6,990 bases of DNA from Chromatiales bacterium (GTDB lineage Bacteria > Pseudomonadota > Gammaproteobacteria > Chromatiales > Chromatiaceae), in contig JAKSCN010000467.1 of NCBI GenBank assembly GCA_022360595.1, positions 1 to 6,990 of the forward strand, in the 5' to 3' direction. Each line of letters begins with the position of its first letter. The first letter of the stretch is position 1. The notes under the pieces are model-generated. The model was given only the letters and a program-made list of their open reading frames with translations, was not told where the DNA came from and did not search any database. Below, in pieces: positions 1 to 5,763 of this stretch. A program made the translations under genes and the position numbers.

Positions 1-977
1 CGCCCCTGTTCAATATTTAGCTGCCACTGCTCGGCCATCTCATCGGTCAAGGTGTTCAACGGTGCTATAACCGGGGATTTATTGATATGCACCGTCTTCA
101 GGGGTATCCGCTCGACACCTTCCGGTAGCTCACTGGTGGGTGTAAACATCCGCTTATGGATCTCTGCCTCATCCAGCTCAATCAAGGGAGTCGGATCATG
201 GCGCAGGTCGTACACAATAATCCCGTTGCTGTTGGCGGGATGCCAGGTCAAAGGCACCACCATGGAGATGCAGCCTAGCTGAGCCGGAAACATGGAGGAG
301 ACATGCAACACCGGCTCCATCTTTTGCGGATCGATCAGCCCCGATACTTTGCGCTTATCCCGTAGCTGGAAGGCGTAGTCGAACAGCCGTGGCTGCTTCT
401 CCTTCACCAGTTTCGCCATCGCGATGGTGGCATAGACATCTGACAGGGCATCGTGAGCCGCCTCATGGGAGATACCATTGGCCTCGGTGAGCAGCTCTAA
501 TCGAAAACTGGTCACCCCCTCTTCGTTGACCGGCCACTCAATGCCTTCAGGGCGCAGAGCGCGGGTCAGGCGCACCATGTCGATCACATCCCAGCGGGAG
601 TTTCCGTTCTGCCACTCCCGGGCATAAGGATCGATAAAGTTACGGTAGAAGCCGTAGCGGGTGAACTCATCATCGAAGCGGAGACTGTTATAGCCCACGC
701 CACAGGTGCCCGGGCGTCCCAGCTCTTCATTGATAACGGTGAAGAACTCCGCCTCCACTACCCCTTCACGAAGGGCGTGCTGAGGCGTAATACCGGTGAT
801 AAGACAAGCTTCAGGATGGGGCAGAATATCATCACTGGGCCGACAATAGATATTCAGCGGCTGGCCAACAATATTGAAATCGAGATCGGTGCGAATACCG
901 GCGAACTGAGCGGCCCGATCAGTGCGGGGATTTGCTCCCCAAGTCTCATAGTCATGCCAATAAAATGTCGATGCCAA
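1..977 (-). CDS. sbcB: Exodeoxyribonuclease I, N-terminal 325 residues (runs off left edge)
   Basis: Exonuclease I degrades single-stranded DNA 3' to 5' in the cytoplasm and acts in recombination, mismatch repair and end trimming. Reading the minus strand from 977 gives 325 open codons, with the first two bases of the window belonging to the next codon. The protein aligns without gaps to the start of E. coli ExoI (475 residues), so about two thirds is present: the DEDDh exonuclease domain (about 1-190) and most of the SH3-like domain. All catalytic positions are visible: D9 and E11 in HDYET, D102 in RFDDE, H175 and D180 in AHDALSD, each six residues earlier than in E. coli. Other hallmarks are LRPEGI, NGISHEAAHDA and KQPRLFDY. 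The start is TTG at 975-977: an in-frame TAG lies directly before it and GGAGG lies 9 nt upstream, so no earlier start is possible. The next in-frame ATG would lose the catalytic residues. The C-terminal helical domain lies outside the window. The gene is divergent from the DUF4405 gene. Confidence 0.96.
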   Translation of the reverse strand, partial: MASTFYWHDYETWGANPRTDRAAQFAGIRTDLDFNIVGQPLNIYCRPSDDILPHPEACLITGITPQHALREGVVEAEFFTVINEELGRPGTCGVGYNSLRFDDEFTRYGFYRNFIDPYAREWQNGNSRWDVIDMVRLTRALRPEGIEWPVNEEGVTSFRLELLTEANGISHEAAHDALSDVYATIAMAKLVKEKQPRLFDYAFQLRDKRKVSGLIDPQKMEPVLHVSSMFPAQLGCISMVVPLTWHPANSNGIIVYDLRHDPTPLIELDEAEIHKRMFTPTSELPEGVERIPLKTVHINKSPVIAPLNTLTDEMAEQWQLNIEQG

Positions 978-1089
978 CTACTTAATCCTCCGGATACAAG
1001 TTCACAATAGGGTTTACCTACATCATATGTTTCACCCCTATTTAGATGTAGAGTATTTTTGCACACAAACTGATACGAGTCGTGACAAC
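978..1089. promoter_or_regulatory. Divergent intergenic region between sbcB and the DUF4405 gene
   Basis: These 112 bases must hold the promoters of both outward-reading genes, unless the plus-strand gene starts at the earlier ATG (1027). On the minus strand TATGAT (plus-strand ATCATA, 1022-1027) matches the sigma70 -10 consensus at five of six positions, but the best -35-like hexamer, TCTACA, sits a long 19 nt away. No convincing plus-strand promoter was found; TTCACA at 1001-1006 is a possible -35 with only a poor -10 partner. I see no clear operator or inverted repeat. The assignment of specific boxes is weak. Confidence 0.35.
987..991 (-). promoter_or_regulatory. Shine-Dalgarno that fixes the TTG start of sbcB
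   Basis: The minus strand reads GGAGG here, a near-ideal ribosome binding site, followed by 9 nt and then TTG at 977. The 9-nt spacer ends in TAG, which is in frame with sbcB, so translation cannot start further upstream. This pairing is the reason for choosing TTG. Confidence 0.85.
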
Positions 1090-1974
1090 ATGATCAAGAA
1101 CAGACAATCGATGCGCTCATTCATCGCCTTTCTTGTCACCTGGTCCTTCATCATCCTAACCGTAACGGGGATCATCCTCTACATTGTCCCACAAGGACGC
1201 ATAGCCTACTGGATCAACTGGAACCTGTTCGCCCTGGACAAGACCCAATGGGGTGAACTGCATATGATTTTTGGCGGGCTTTTTATTGGCACCGGTATTT
1301 GGCACCTCTACTACAACTGGAAGCCGTTCAAAAAATACCTGTCCGAGAAAGTATCCGGCCACATCAAGATCAAACGGGAGCTGGTCACATCACTGCTACT
1401 GACTTTTGTGATCATCAGTGCCTCCATACTCCGGCTGCCGCCAGTCAGTTGGGTTTTCGATCTCAATGGCTATATCAAAGATAGCTGGATAACCAGCCCC
1501 GCCCTGGAACCACCCTTTGGGCATGCCGAAGAGGTCTCTCTGGCCGCACTCGCACGAAGGACTGGGTTGGATCTAAAAAGAGCAGAAACCGCTCTGCAGC
1601 AAAATAGCATTACCTTTAACGGCGCTAAAGATACGATCAAGCAGATCGCTACCGCAAACAACAAAACGCCAAAAGAGATTTGGCAACTGATCCAGCATCT
1701 GAAGACCTCCGCTCAACCGCAGCAGAGCGAAACGTTAACACCTCTGGATGTAGAGACTCAGCATGGGGGAAGCGGTATTGGTAAGAAAACCATAAAGGGC
1801 ATTGCAGAGCAGAGCGGAGTCGATCTGTCGCTTGCGCTGGAACGCTTAAAAGCGGCCGGCATCGAGGGATCAGCAGAGGATAAATTAAAACCGCTTGCCG
1901 AGATCCACAACCAGACACCCATTGAATTGCTGAAAATTATCTTAATCTCAGACTACAAGCCTGACGATCAATAG
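1090..1974 (+). CDS. DUF4405-type (flavinylation-associated cytochrome-like) membrane protein with two C-terminal helical repeats
   Basis: Predicted inner-membrane protein of 294 residues; function unknown. Three hydrophobic segments are visible at about 12-34, 57-75 and 98-115. The second carries WGELH58 and, 14 residues later, WH72 followed by YYNWKPFKKY, the pattern of the DUF4405 family, in which such histidines are thought to bind b-type heme for membrane electron transfer. A basic N-terminus (K3, R5, R9) and the lysine-rich loop at 81-97 are probably cytoplasmic, which places the C-terminal half in the periplasm. That half has two diverged repeats, about 148-202 and 232-285, each with GxDL in the first half and a TP(K/I)E motif near the end, joined by a polar linker. 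ATG at 1090 is preferred because it directly precedes the basic segment and first helix. An in-frame ATG at 1027 would add 21 residues not expected for the family; neither start has a strong Shine-Dalgarno. The gene stands alone, divergent from sbcB and convergent with rplS. No flavoprotein or FMN-transferase partner is in view. Confidence 0.75.
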   Translation: MIKNRQSMRSFIAFLVTWSFIILTVTGIILYIVPQGRIAYWINWNLFALDKTQWGELHMIFGGLFIGTGIWHLYYNWKPFKKYLSEKVSGHIKIKRELVTSLLLTFVIISASILRLPPVSWVFDLNGYIKDSWITSPALEPPFGHAEEVSLAALARRTGLDLKRAETALQQNSITFNGAKDTIKQIATANNKTPKEIWQLIQHLKTSAQPQQSETLTPLDVETQHGGSGIGKKTIKGIAEQSGVDLSLALERLKAAGIEGSAEDKLKPLAEIHNQTPIELLKIILISDYKPDDQ

Positions 1975-2012
1975 TGCAGACGCGGCAGCATCAATTTACA
2001 CAGCCACAAAAA

Positions 2013-2040
2013 CAGACACCCCGCATAAGCGGGGTGTCTG
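2013..2040 (-). terminator. Intrinsic terminator of the rpsP-rimM-trmD-rplS operon
   Basis: A perfect 12-bp stem (minus strand CAGACACCCCGC, loop TTAT, then its complement) is followed on the minus strand by TTTTTGTGG. It lies 29 nt past the rplS stop codon. The plus-strand side continues CAAACAGG with no T-run, so it should work efficiently only for the operon. The hairpin could still act as a 3' boundary for the plus-strand DUF4405 transcript, whose stop is at 1974. Confidence 0.92.
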
Positions 2041-2069
2041 CAAACAGGATTGACTTAAGCGTCTTAGGC

Positions 2070-2414
2070 TTAGATCTTTTCCTTGATTCGAGCCGCCTTA
2101 CCGGTACGGCCACGCAGGTAGTACAACTTGGCGCGACGTACGTCACCACGACGTTTCACTTCGATGCTGGCAACAGACGGGCTGTAGGTTTGGAATACAC
2201 GCTCAACGCCTTCACCGTGAGAAATCTTGCGAACGGTGAATGCAGAGTTCAGACCACGATTACGCTTACCAATAACCACACCTTCGAAAGTCTGCAGACG
2301 CTCGCGCGAACCTTCGACAACCTTCACCTGAACAGCGACGGTATCGCCTGGACCGAATTCGGGCACTTCGCGCCCCATCTGTTCTGCTTCAAGTTCCTGG
2401 ATTATATTGCTCAT
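2070..2414 (-). CDS. rplS: 50S ribosomal protein L19
   Basis: L19 sits at the interface of the ribosomal subunits and contributes to an intersubunit bridge. The 114 residues match the usual bacterial length and the whole sequence is typical: the MSNIIQELEAEQ start, FGPGDTVAVQVKVVEG, the RLQTFEGVVIGKRNRG core, FTVRKISHGEGVERVF, and a basic tail with RGDVRRAKLYYLRGRTGKAARI. It is the last gene of the trmD operon, starting 20 nt after the trmD stop. An AGGAG Shine-Dalgarno at 2424-2428 lies 9 nt from the ATG, clearly stronger than those of rimM and trmD, which fits the higher output a ribosomal protein needs compared with the modifying enzymes encoded before it. The strong terminator at 2013-2040 follows. 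Nothing is unusual in the protein. Confidence 0.98.
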   Translation of the reverse strand: MSNIIQELEAEQMGREVPEFGPGDTVAVQVKVVEGSRERLQTFEGVVIGKRNRGLNSAFTVRKISHGEGVERVFQTYSPSVASIEVKRRGDVRRAKLYYLRGRTGKAARIKEKI

Positions 2415-2434
2415 GGTCGCTTACTCCTGTTCTC

Positions 2435-3178
2435 TCAACCGGCGCTTGATTGCGCCCGGATAAATTCATCTAACAAAATCTGTTCTTCGTCCGAGAGCTC
2501 CCGATCCTGCAACAGATCCGGGCGCCTCAGCCAGGTTCGGCCCAGCGACTGTTGTAGTCGCCAACGCCTAATCTCTTCATGGTTACCGCTCAGCAGCACC
2601 TTCGGCACCGACTCATCATCAAACACCTCTGGCCGCGTATAGTGCGGGCAATCCAGCAGGCCATCGCTAAAAGAGTCCTGCTCGGCAGAATCTGCCGCAC
2701 CCAGCACACCCGGTATCAGCCGGATAACACTATCCATCAGCACCAGGGCCGGTAGCTCACCGCCACTCAACACATAATCGCCAATCGACCACTCTTCATC
2801 GACGTAGCGACTGATAATGCGCTCATCAACCCCTTCGTAGCGGCCGGCAATCAGAATCACACTATCCTGCCGGGCTATCTGCTGGGCTGCCGCCTGATCA
2901 AACCGCTTCCCCTGGGGACTCAGATAGATCACTTTTGCGTGCAGTGACTGGCTTTTAGCCTCTTCGATCGCCGCCTTTAACGGCTCGATCTTCATCACCA
3001 TTCCCGGACCACCGCCGTAAGGTCGATCATCGACCGTGCGGTGTACATCCTGGGTATAATCCCGCGGATTCCAGAGCTGCAGCTCCGCCAACCCTTTATC
3101 AAAAGCTTTACCGGTTACGCCCTCGCCCAGCATCGCCCGGAACATCTCCGGAAACAGGGTGATGACGTCAAATCGCAT
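2435..3178 (-). CDS. trmD: tRNA (guanine-37-N1)-methyltransferase
   Basis: TrmD uses S-adenosylmethionine to methylate N1 of G37, next to the anticodon of tRNAs reading CUN, CCN and CGG-type codons, and so prevents +1 frameshifting. The 247 residues are slightly shorter than E. coli TrmD (255), the difference lying in the C-terminal tail. SPOUT-family trefoil-knot elements are visible: AGRYEGVDERI at 111-121 and SIGDYVLSGGELPA at 131-144. The predicted catalytic R153 (DSVIRLIPG) and D168 (AEQDSF) match R154 and D169 of E. coli. The N-terminal MRFDVITLFPEMF, the DDRPYGGGPGMVM loop (50-62), LLDCPHYTRPEVF and the GNHEEIRRWR / GRTWLRRPDLL tail are all conserved. The gene starts 8 nt after the rimM stop, with GAGGA overlapping that stop, so translational coupling to rimM is likely. 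Confidence 0.98.
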   Translation of the reverse strand: MRFDVITLFPEMFRAMLGEGVTGKAFDKGLAELQLWNPRDYTQDVHRTVDDRPYGGGPGMVMKIEPLKAAIEEAKSQSLHAKVIYLSPQGKRFDQAAAQQIARQDSVILIAGRYEGVDERIISRYVDEEWSIGDYVLSGGELPALVLMDSVIRLIPGVLGAADSAEQDSFSDGLLDCPHYTRPEVFDDESVPKVLLSGNHEEIRRWRLQQSLGRTWLRRPDLLQDRELSDEEQILLDEFIRAQSSAG

Positions 3179-3183
3179 TTCAG

Positions 3184-3188
3184 TCCTC
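3184..3188 (-). promoter_or_regulatory. trmD Shine-Dalgarno overlapping the rimM stop codon
   Basis: The minus strand reads TGAGGACTGAAATG across the junction. TGA ends rimM, GAGGA shares two bases with that stop codon, and the trmD ATG follows after a 5-nt spacer. A ribosome terminating on rimM would sit directly on the trmD initiation site, so coupled translation is the natural reading. Confidence 0.7.
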
Positions 3189-3726
3189 AGAAATCCGGGT
3201 CCCAGTCTACAGCGATCAGCTTCTCAGCGAGATCAACCGTGATCACTACATCCTGAATAAACGGGATAAGTCGCTGCTTATCGCCCTTCACCACCATCAC
3301 ATCGTTGGCGCCGGTCTCAAACAGGTGATCTACCCTGCCCAGATCTACGCCTTCGACAGTTTTGACAGCCAATCCCTCGAGGTCAGCCCAGTAAAACTCA
3401 TCGGCATCCGCTTTCGGGAGCTGCTCCCGGGGAACAACGATATCAGCCTGCAGTAGCTGAGCCGCCTGATCCCGGTCTTCGACTCCCTCCAGTAAGGCGA
3501 CTAACCCCTTACCGTGCACCTTACCGGTGCGAAGCTTATACGCCTTTGGATCACCCTTCTGTCTGAGATACCAGACCGGGTAATCCAGAATATTCTTTCG
3601 AGGCGCGGTATCGGAGTAAACCTTTACCCAGCCCCGTACCCCAAACAGGCCGGAAATCCGGCCCAGGGTCACCCACTGGCTTCCGCTAGCGGGTCTATCT
3701 GCCTGTTTGCCTCGTTGATCCGCCAT
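3187..3726 (-). CDS. rimM: Ribosome maturation factor (16S rRNA processing protein)
   Basis: RimM binds free 30S subunits, through S19, and assists late maturation of the 16S rRNA head. The 179 residues compare with 182 in E. coli. The N-terminal RimM beta-barrel is at about 17-98, with VTLGRISGLFGVRGWVKVYS and the LLEGVEDRDQAAQLL segment. The C-terminal PRC-barrel, about 105-179, has EFYWADLEGL, LGRVDHLFETGANDVMVV and the RLIPFIQDVV stretch, ending in WDPDF. The first 16 residues are polar and poorly conserved, as usual. ATG at 3724-3726 is chosen from length and family similarity, but only CCCCGTAGCT precedes it, so there is no recognisable Shine-Dalgarno. A GTG at codon 18 is an alternative but would cut into the conserved strand. 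It lies 36 nt downstream of rpsP, co-directional, and is likely expressed at a lower level than the flanking ribosomal proteins. Confidence 0.97.
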   Translation of the reverse strand: MADQRGKQADRPASGSQWVTLGRISGLFGVRGWVKVYSDTAPRKNILDYPVWYLRQKGDPKAYKLRTGKVHGKGLVALLEGVEDRDQAAQLLQADIVVPREQLPKADADEFYWADLEGLAVKTVEGVDLGRVDHLFETGANDVMVVKGDKQRLIPFIQDVVITVDLAEKLIAVDWDPDF

Positions 3727-3762
3727 AGCTACGGGGATTTATCGGGGCAAATCAGCTAACAA

Positions 3763-4014
3763 TTAAGCAGCCGCTTTACCGGCTTCTTTAATTAGCTGAT
3801 TGACACGATCAGAGGCTTGGGCACCATTGGAAATCCAGTGCTGCACACGCTCACCATCCAAACGCAGACGCTCTTCACCACCCTTTGCGATAGGGTTGAA
3901 GAAACCAATACGTTCTATATAGCGACCATCACGCGCTCTACGGCTATCTGCTACAACGATATGATAGAACGGCCGCTTTTTAGCGCCCGTCCGTGCAAGA
4001 CGAATAGTTACCAT
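3763..4014 (-). CDS. rpsP: 30S ribosomal protein S16
   Basis: S16 is an early-to-middle binding protein of the 30S body and is required for its assembly. The 83-residue product matches the usual 80-90 residue length and shows the complete signature: MVTIRLARTGAKKRPFYHIV at the N-terminus, then ADSRRARDGRYIERIGFFNP, and the SNGAQASDRVNQLIKEAG C-terminal helix. It is the promoter-proximal gene of the rpsP-rimM-trmD-rplS operon. AAGG (plus-strand 4022-4025) lies 7 nt before the ATG and a sigma70-like promoter lies about 70 nt upstream. The encoded order S16-RimM-TrmD-L19 is identical to the E. coli operon. Confidence 0.98.
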   Translation of the reverse strand: MVTIRLARTGAKKRPFYHIVVADSRRARDGRYIERIGFFNPIAKGGEERLRLDGERVQHWISNGAQASDRVNQLIKEAGKAAA

Positions 4015-4082
4015 GTTCTAACCTTGAGTTAATCTTGTCCGCGCACCTGCCAGTCTACCAACCGGCCGGAGGTAAACGCGGA

Positions 4083-4110
4083 ATTGTACGCAATTTGACA
4101 AAAAAGTGAA
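4083..4110 (-). promoter_or_regulatory. Probable sigma70 promoter of the rpsP operon
   Basis: On the minus strand, TTCACT (plus 4105-4110, four of six matches to TTGACA) is followed by a 16-nt spacer and TACAAT (plus 4083-4088, five of six matches to TATAAT). The predicted transcription start near 4076 gives a leader of about 60 nt before the rpsP ATG. The GC-rich bases just after the -10 box would suit growth-rate (stringent) control, which is common for ribosomal operons, but that point is inference. Confidence 0.65.
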
Positions 4111-4167
4111 GCCTTAATTTGGATAAATTTGTGGTTTCCAAGGCCGAAAATCACAAAATGTAGTTTT

Positions 4168-4189
4168 TAGGGCCTATTAACAGGCCCTA
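4168..4189 (-). terminator. Hairpin after ffh, possible weak terminator
   Basis: A perfect 8-bp stem (minus strand TAGGGCCT, 6-nt loop, AGGCCCTA) lies 10 nt past the ffh stop codon. On the minus strand it is followed by AAAAACTACATTTTG, so no T-run follows directly and only a TTTT appears about 9 nt later. It may be a weak terminator, a 3'-end stabiliser or an RNA processing signal. Some ffh transcription may therefore run on into rpsP, 185 nt away. Confidence 0.45.
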
Positions 4190-4199
4190 GGGGATATAT

Positions 4200-5612
4200 T
4201 TAGAAAGGAAAGCCACCTGGCGGCATTCCACCGCCGGGCCCCATACCGCCTGGGCCACCCATGCCACCAGGCCCCATGCGTCCCTTCAACCCCTTCATCA
4301 TCTTGGCCATGCCGCCACCTTTCATCTTTTTCATCATCTTCTGCATCTGGGCAAACTGTTTCAGCAGTTTATTAATATCCTGCACCTGAGTACCGGAGCC
4401 CGCCGCAATGCGGCGTTTTCGGGAACCCTTGATGATGGCGGGAAACTGTCGCTCTTTCGGGGTCATGGAGTTGATAATGGCGATGGTTTTCACCACCTCT
4501 TTATCATTCACCTGACTCTTCACATGATCAGGTACCTCATTCATTCCCGGCAGCTTATCCATCAGAGAAGCAAGGCCGCCCATGTTGGCCATCTGCTCCA
4601 TCTGTTCTTTGAAATCTTCCAGATCAAAGCCCTTGCCCTTGGTGATTTTTTTGGCCAGCTTTTCGGCTTTGGTGTGGTCAACCTTGCGCTGCACCTCCTC
4701 GACCAGCGACAGCACATCCCCCATCCCCAGGATACGGGAAGCCATACGCTCCGGGTGGAACGGCTCCAGCGCCGTGGTCTTTTCACCTACCCCGAGGAAT
4801 TTGATCGGCTTACCGGTAATCTGGCGAATGGAGAGCGCGGCACCGCCCCGGGCATCACCATCCGTTTTGGTGAGAATGACACCTGTCAGCGGCAGGGCCT
4901 CATCGAAAGCCTTGGCCGTATTGGCCGCATCCTGACCGGTCATGCTATCCACGACAAACAGCGTTTCGACCGGATTGACCCCAGCGTGCAGGGCCTTGAT
5001 CTCGTCCATCATCTCGTTATCGACATGCAGACGACCGGCGGTATCGATAATCAGGACATCTTTGAACTGTTTCTTAGCCTCTGCCAGGGCAGCCTTGGCG
5101 ATATCCAGAGGGCGCTGATCACCACGGCTGGGGAAGAATTCAGCATCAACATCCTTAGCCAGGGTTTCGAGCTGATCGATCGCCGCCGGGCGATAGACGT
5201 CACAGCTCACCACCATCACCGATTTCCGCTGGGTCTCCTTCAGCCAGCGCGACAGCTTGGCAACACTGGTGGTCTTACCGGAACCCTGCAGGCCCGCCAT
5301 GAGCACCACCGCGGGCGGCTGAGCGGCCAGATCGAGGGATTCGTTGGCCTCACCCATCACCTTGACCAGCTCATCGTTAACGATCTTGATCAACACCTGC
5401 CCCGGTGTGAGGCTCTTCATCACCTCCTCACCCAGCGCCTGCTCTTTGACTCGGTCGACAAAGGCGCGCACCACCGGCAAGGCGACATCCGCTTCCAGCA
5501 GCGCCATGCGTACTTCGCGCATTGTGTCTTTAATGTTCTCTTCAGTCAGACGCCCCTGGCCACGGAGCTTGTTGAGAACACCACCGAGTCGCTCTGAAAG
5601 ATTGTCAAACAT
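4200..5612 (-). CDS. ffh: Signal recognition particle protein, GTPase
   Basis: Ffh (SRP54 homologue) binds 4.5S RNA and the signal sequences of nascent inner-membrane proteins, then docks on FtsY through GTP-dependent pairing. The 470 residues compare with 453 in E. coli. The N domain (about 1-95) has the MFDNLSERLGGVLNKLRGQG start and the ALLEADVALPVV turn. The G domain has the P-loop GLQGSGKTT at 107-115, DTAGRL at 190-195, the TKTDGDARGG box at 248-257 and FLGVGEK at 272-278. The methionine-rich M domain (about 327-440) holds the RNA-binding GSRKRRIAAGSGTQVQDIN segment and the QMQKMMKKMKGGGMAKMM helix. The last 25 or so residues form a Gly/Pro/Met-rich tail richer and longer than the short PPGFPGR end of E. 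coli Ffh, which explains most of the extra length. AGGT lies 9 nt before the ATG. The gene is divergent from ypjD and upstream of rpsP, as in E. coli. Confidence 0.98.
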   Translation of the reverse strand: MFDNLSERLGGVLNKLRGQGRLTEENIKDTMREVRMALLEADVALPVVRAFVDRVKEQALGEEVMKSLTPGQVLIKIVNDELVKVMGEANESLDLAAQPPAVVLMAGLQGSGKTTSVAKLSRWLKETQRKSVMVVSCDVYRPAAIDQLETLAKDVDAEFFPSRGDQRPLDIAKAALAEAKKQFKDVLIIDTAGRLHVDNEMMDEIKALHAGVNPVETLFVVDSMTGQDAANTAKAFDEALPLTGVILTKTDGDARGGAALSIRQITGKPIKFLGVGEKTTALEPFHPERMASRILGMGDVLSLVEEVQRKVDHTKAEKLAKKITKGKGFDLEDFKEQMEQMANMGGLASLMDKLPGMNEVPDHVKSQVNDKEVVKTIAIINSMTPKERQFPAIIKGSRKRRIAAGSGTQVQDINKLLKQFAQMQKMMKKMKGGGMAKMMKGLKGRMGPGGMGGPGGMGPGGGMPPGGFPF

Positions 5613-5644
5613 AGAATCGTTACCTGGATTAGCGCAAAGGACAC

Positions 5645-5675
5645 ATTATATAGGTAAGTCACGGCTAAATGTCAG
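5645..5675 (-). promoter_or_regulatory. Probable sigma70 promoter of ffh
   Basis: The minus strand carries CTGACA (plus 5670-5675, five of six matches to the -35 consensus) and a TATATAAT stretch (plus 5645-5652). Read as TATAAT the spacer is 19 nt; read as TATATA it is an optimal 17 nt. Either -10 would give an ffh leader of roughly 25 nt. The region 5613-5763 is shared with the divergent ypjD; on that side TATTAT at 5743-5748 is a possible -10 without a convincing -35. Confidence 0.55.
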
Positions 5676-5763
5676 CTATTCATCCTAAACCATGCTCTGC
5701 CACTTTTCAGTGATACCCGAGATATGCGATTATCCCCTTACTTATTATGCAACACTATTTAAA

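Noticed and set aside
854..1066. 70-codon minus-strand open frame with an ATG start overlapping the sbcB start
   Set aside because: It is shifted in frame relative to sbcB, whose neighbouring frame encodes the conserved ExoI N-terminus. The alternative product matches nothing and the overlap is explained by the TTG start of sbcB.
2013..2040. Bidirectional terminator serving both rplS and the DUF4405 gene
   Set aside because: Only the minus-strand side has a T-run (TTTTTG); the plus-strand side continues CAAACAGG. The stem is strong, but efficient intrinsic termination of the plus-strand transcript is not supported.
1974..2642. 222-codon open frame on the plus strand opposite rplS and trmD
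   Set aside because: It crosses the operon terminator, the whole of rplS and part of trmD, which are certain genes. The product is rich in S, T and R with no recognisable motif, so it is an antisense shadow.
4050..4072. Riboswitch or ribosomal-protein autoregulatory leader before rpsP
   Set aside because: A short wobble-containing stem (GCCGGT paired with ACTGGC) can be drawn in the leader, but at about 60 nt it is too short and unstructured to match a known regulatory RNA class.
4524..5597. 357-codon open frame on the plus strand opposite ffh
   Set aside because: It lies entirely within ffh on the opposite strand, resembles no family I know, and has the low-complexity look (many H, Q, L, R) typical of the antisense of a GC-biased gene.
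5692..5763. 24-residue N-terminal extension of YpjD from ATG 5692
   Set aside because: It has no Shine-Dalgarno, is not hydrophobic like the E. coli N-terminus, and would leave little room for a ypjD promoter in the divergent region. The ATG at 5764 begins exactly where family similarity begins.
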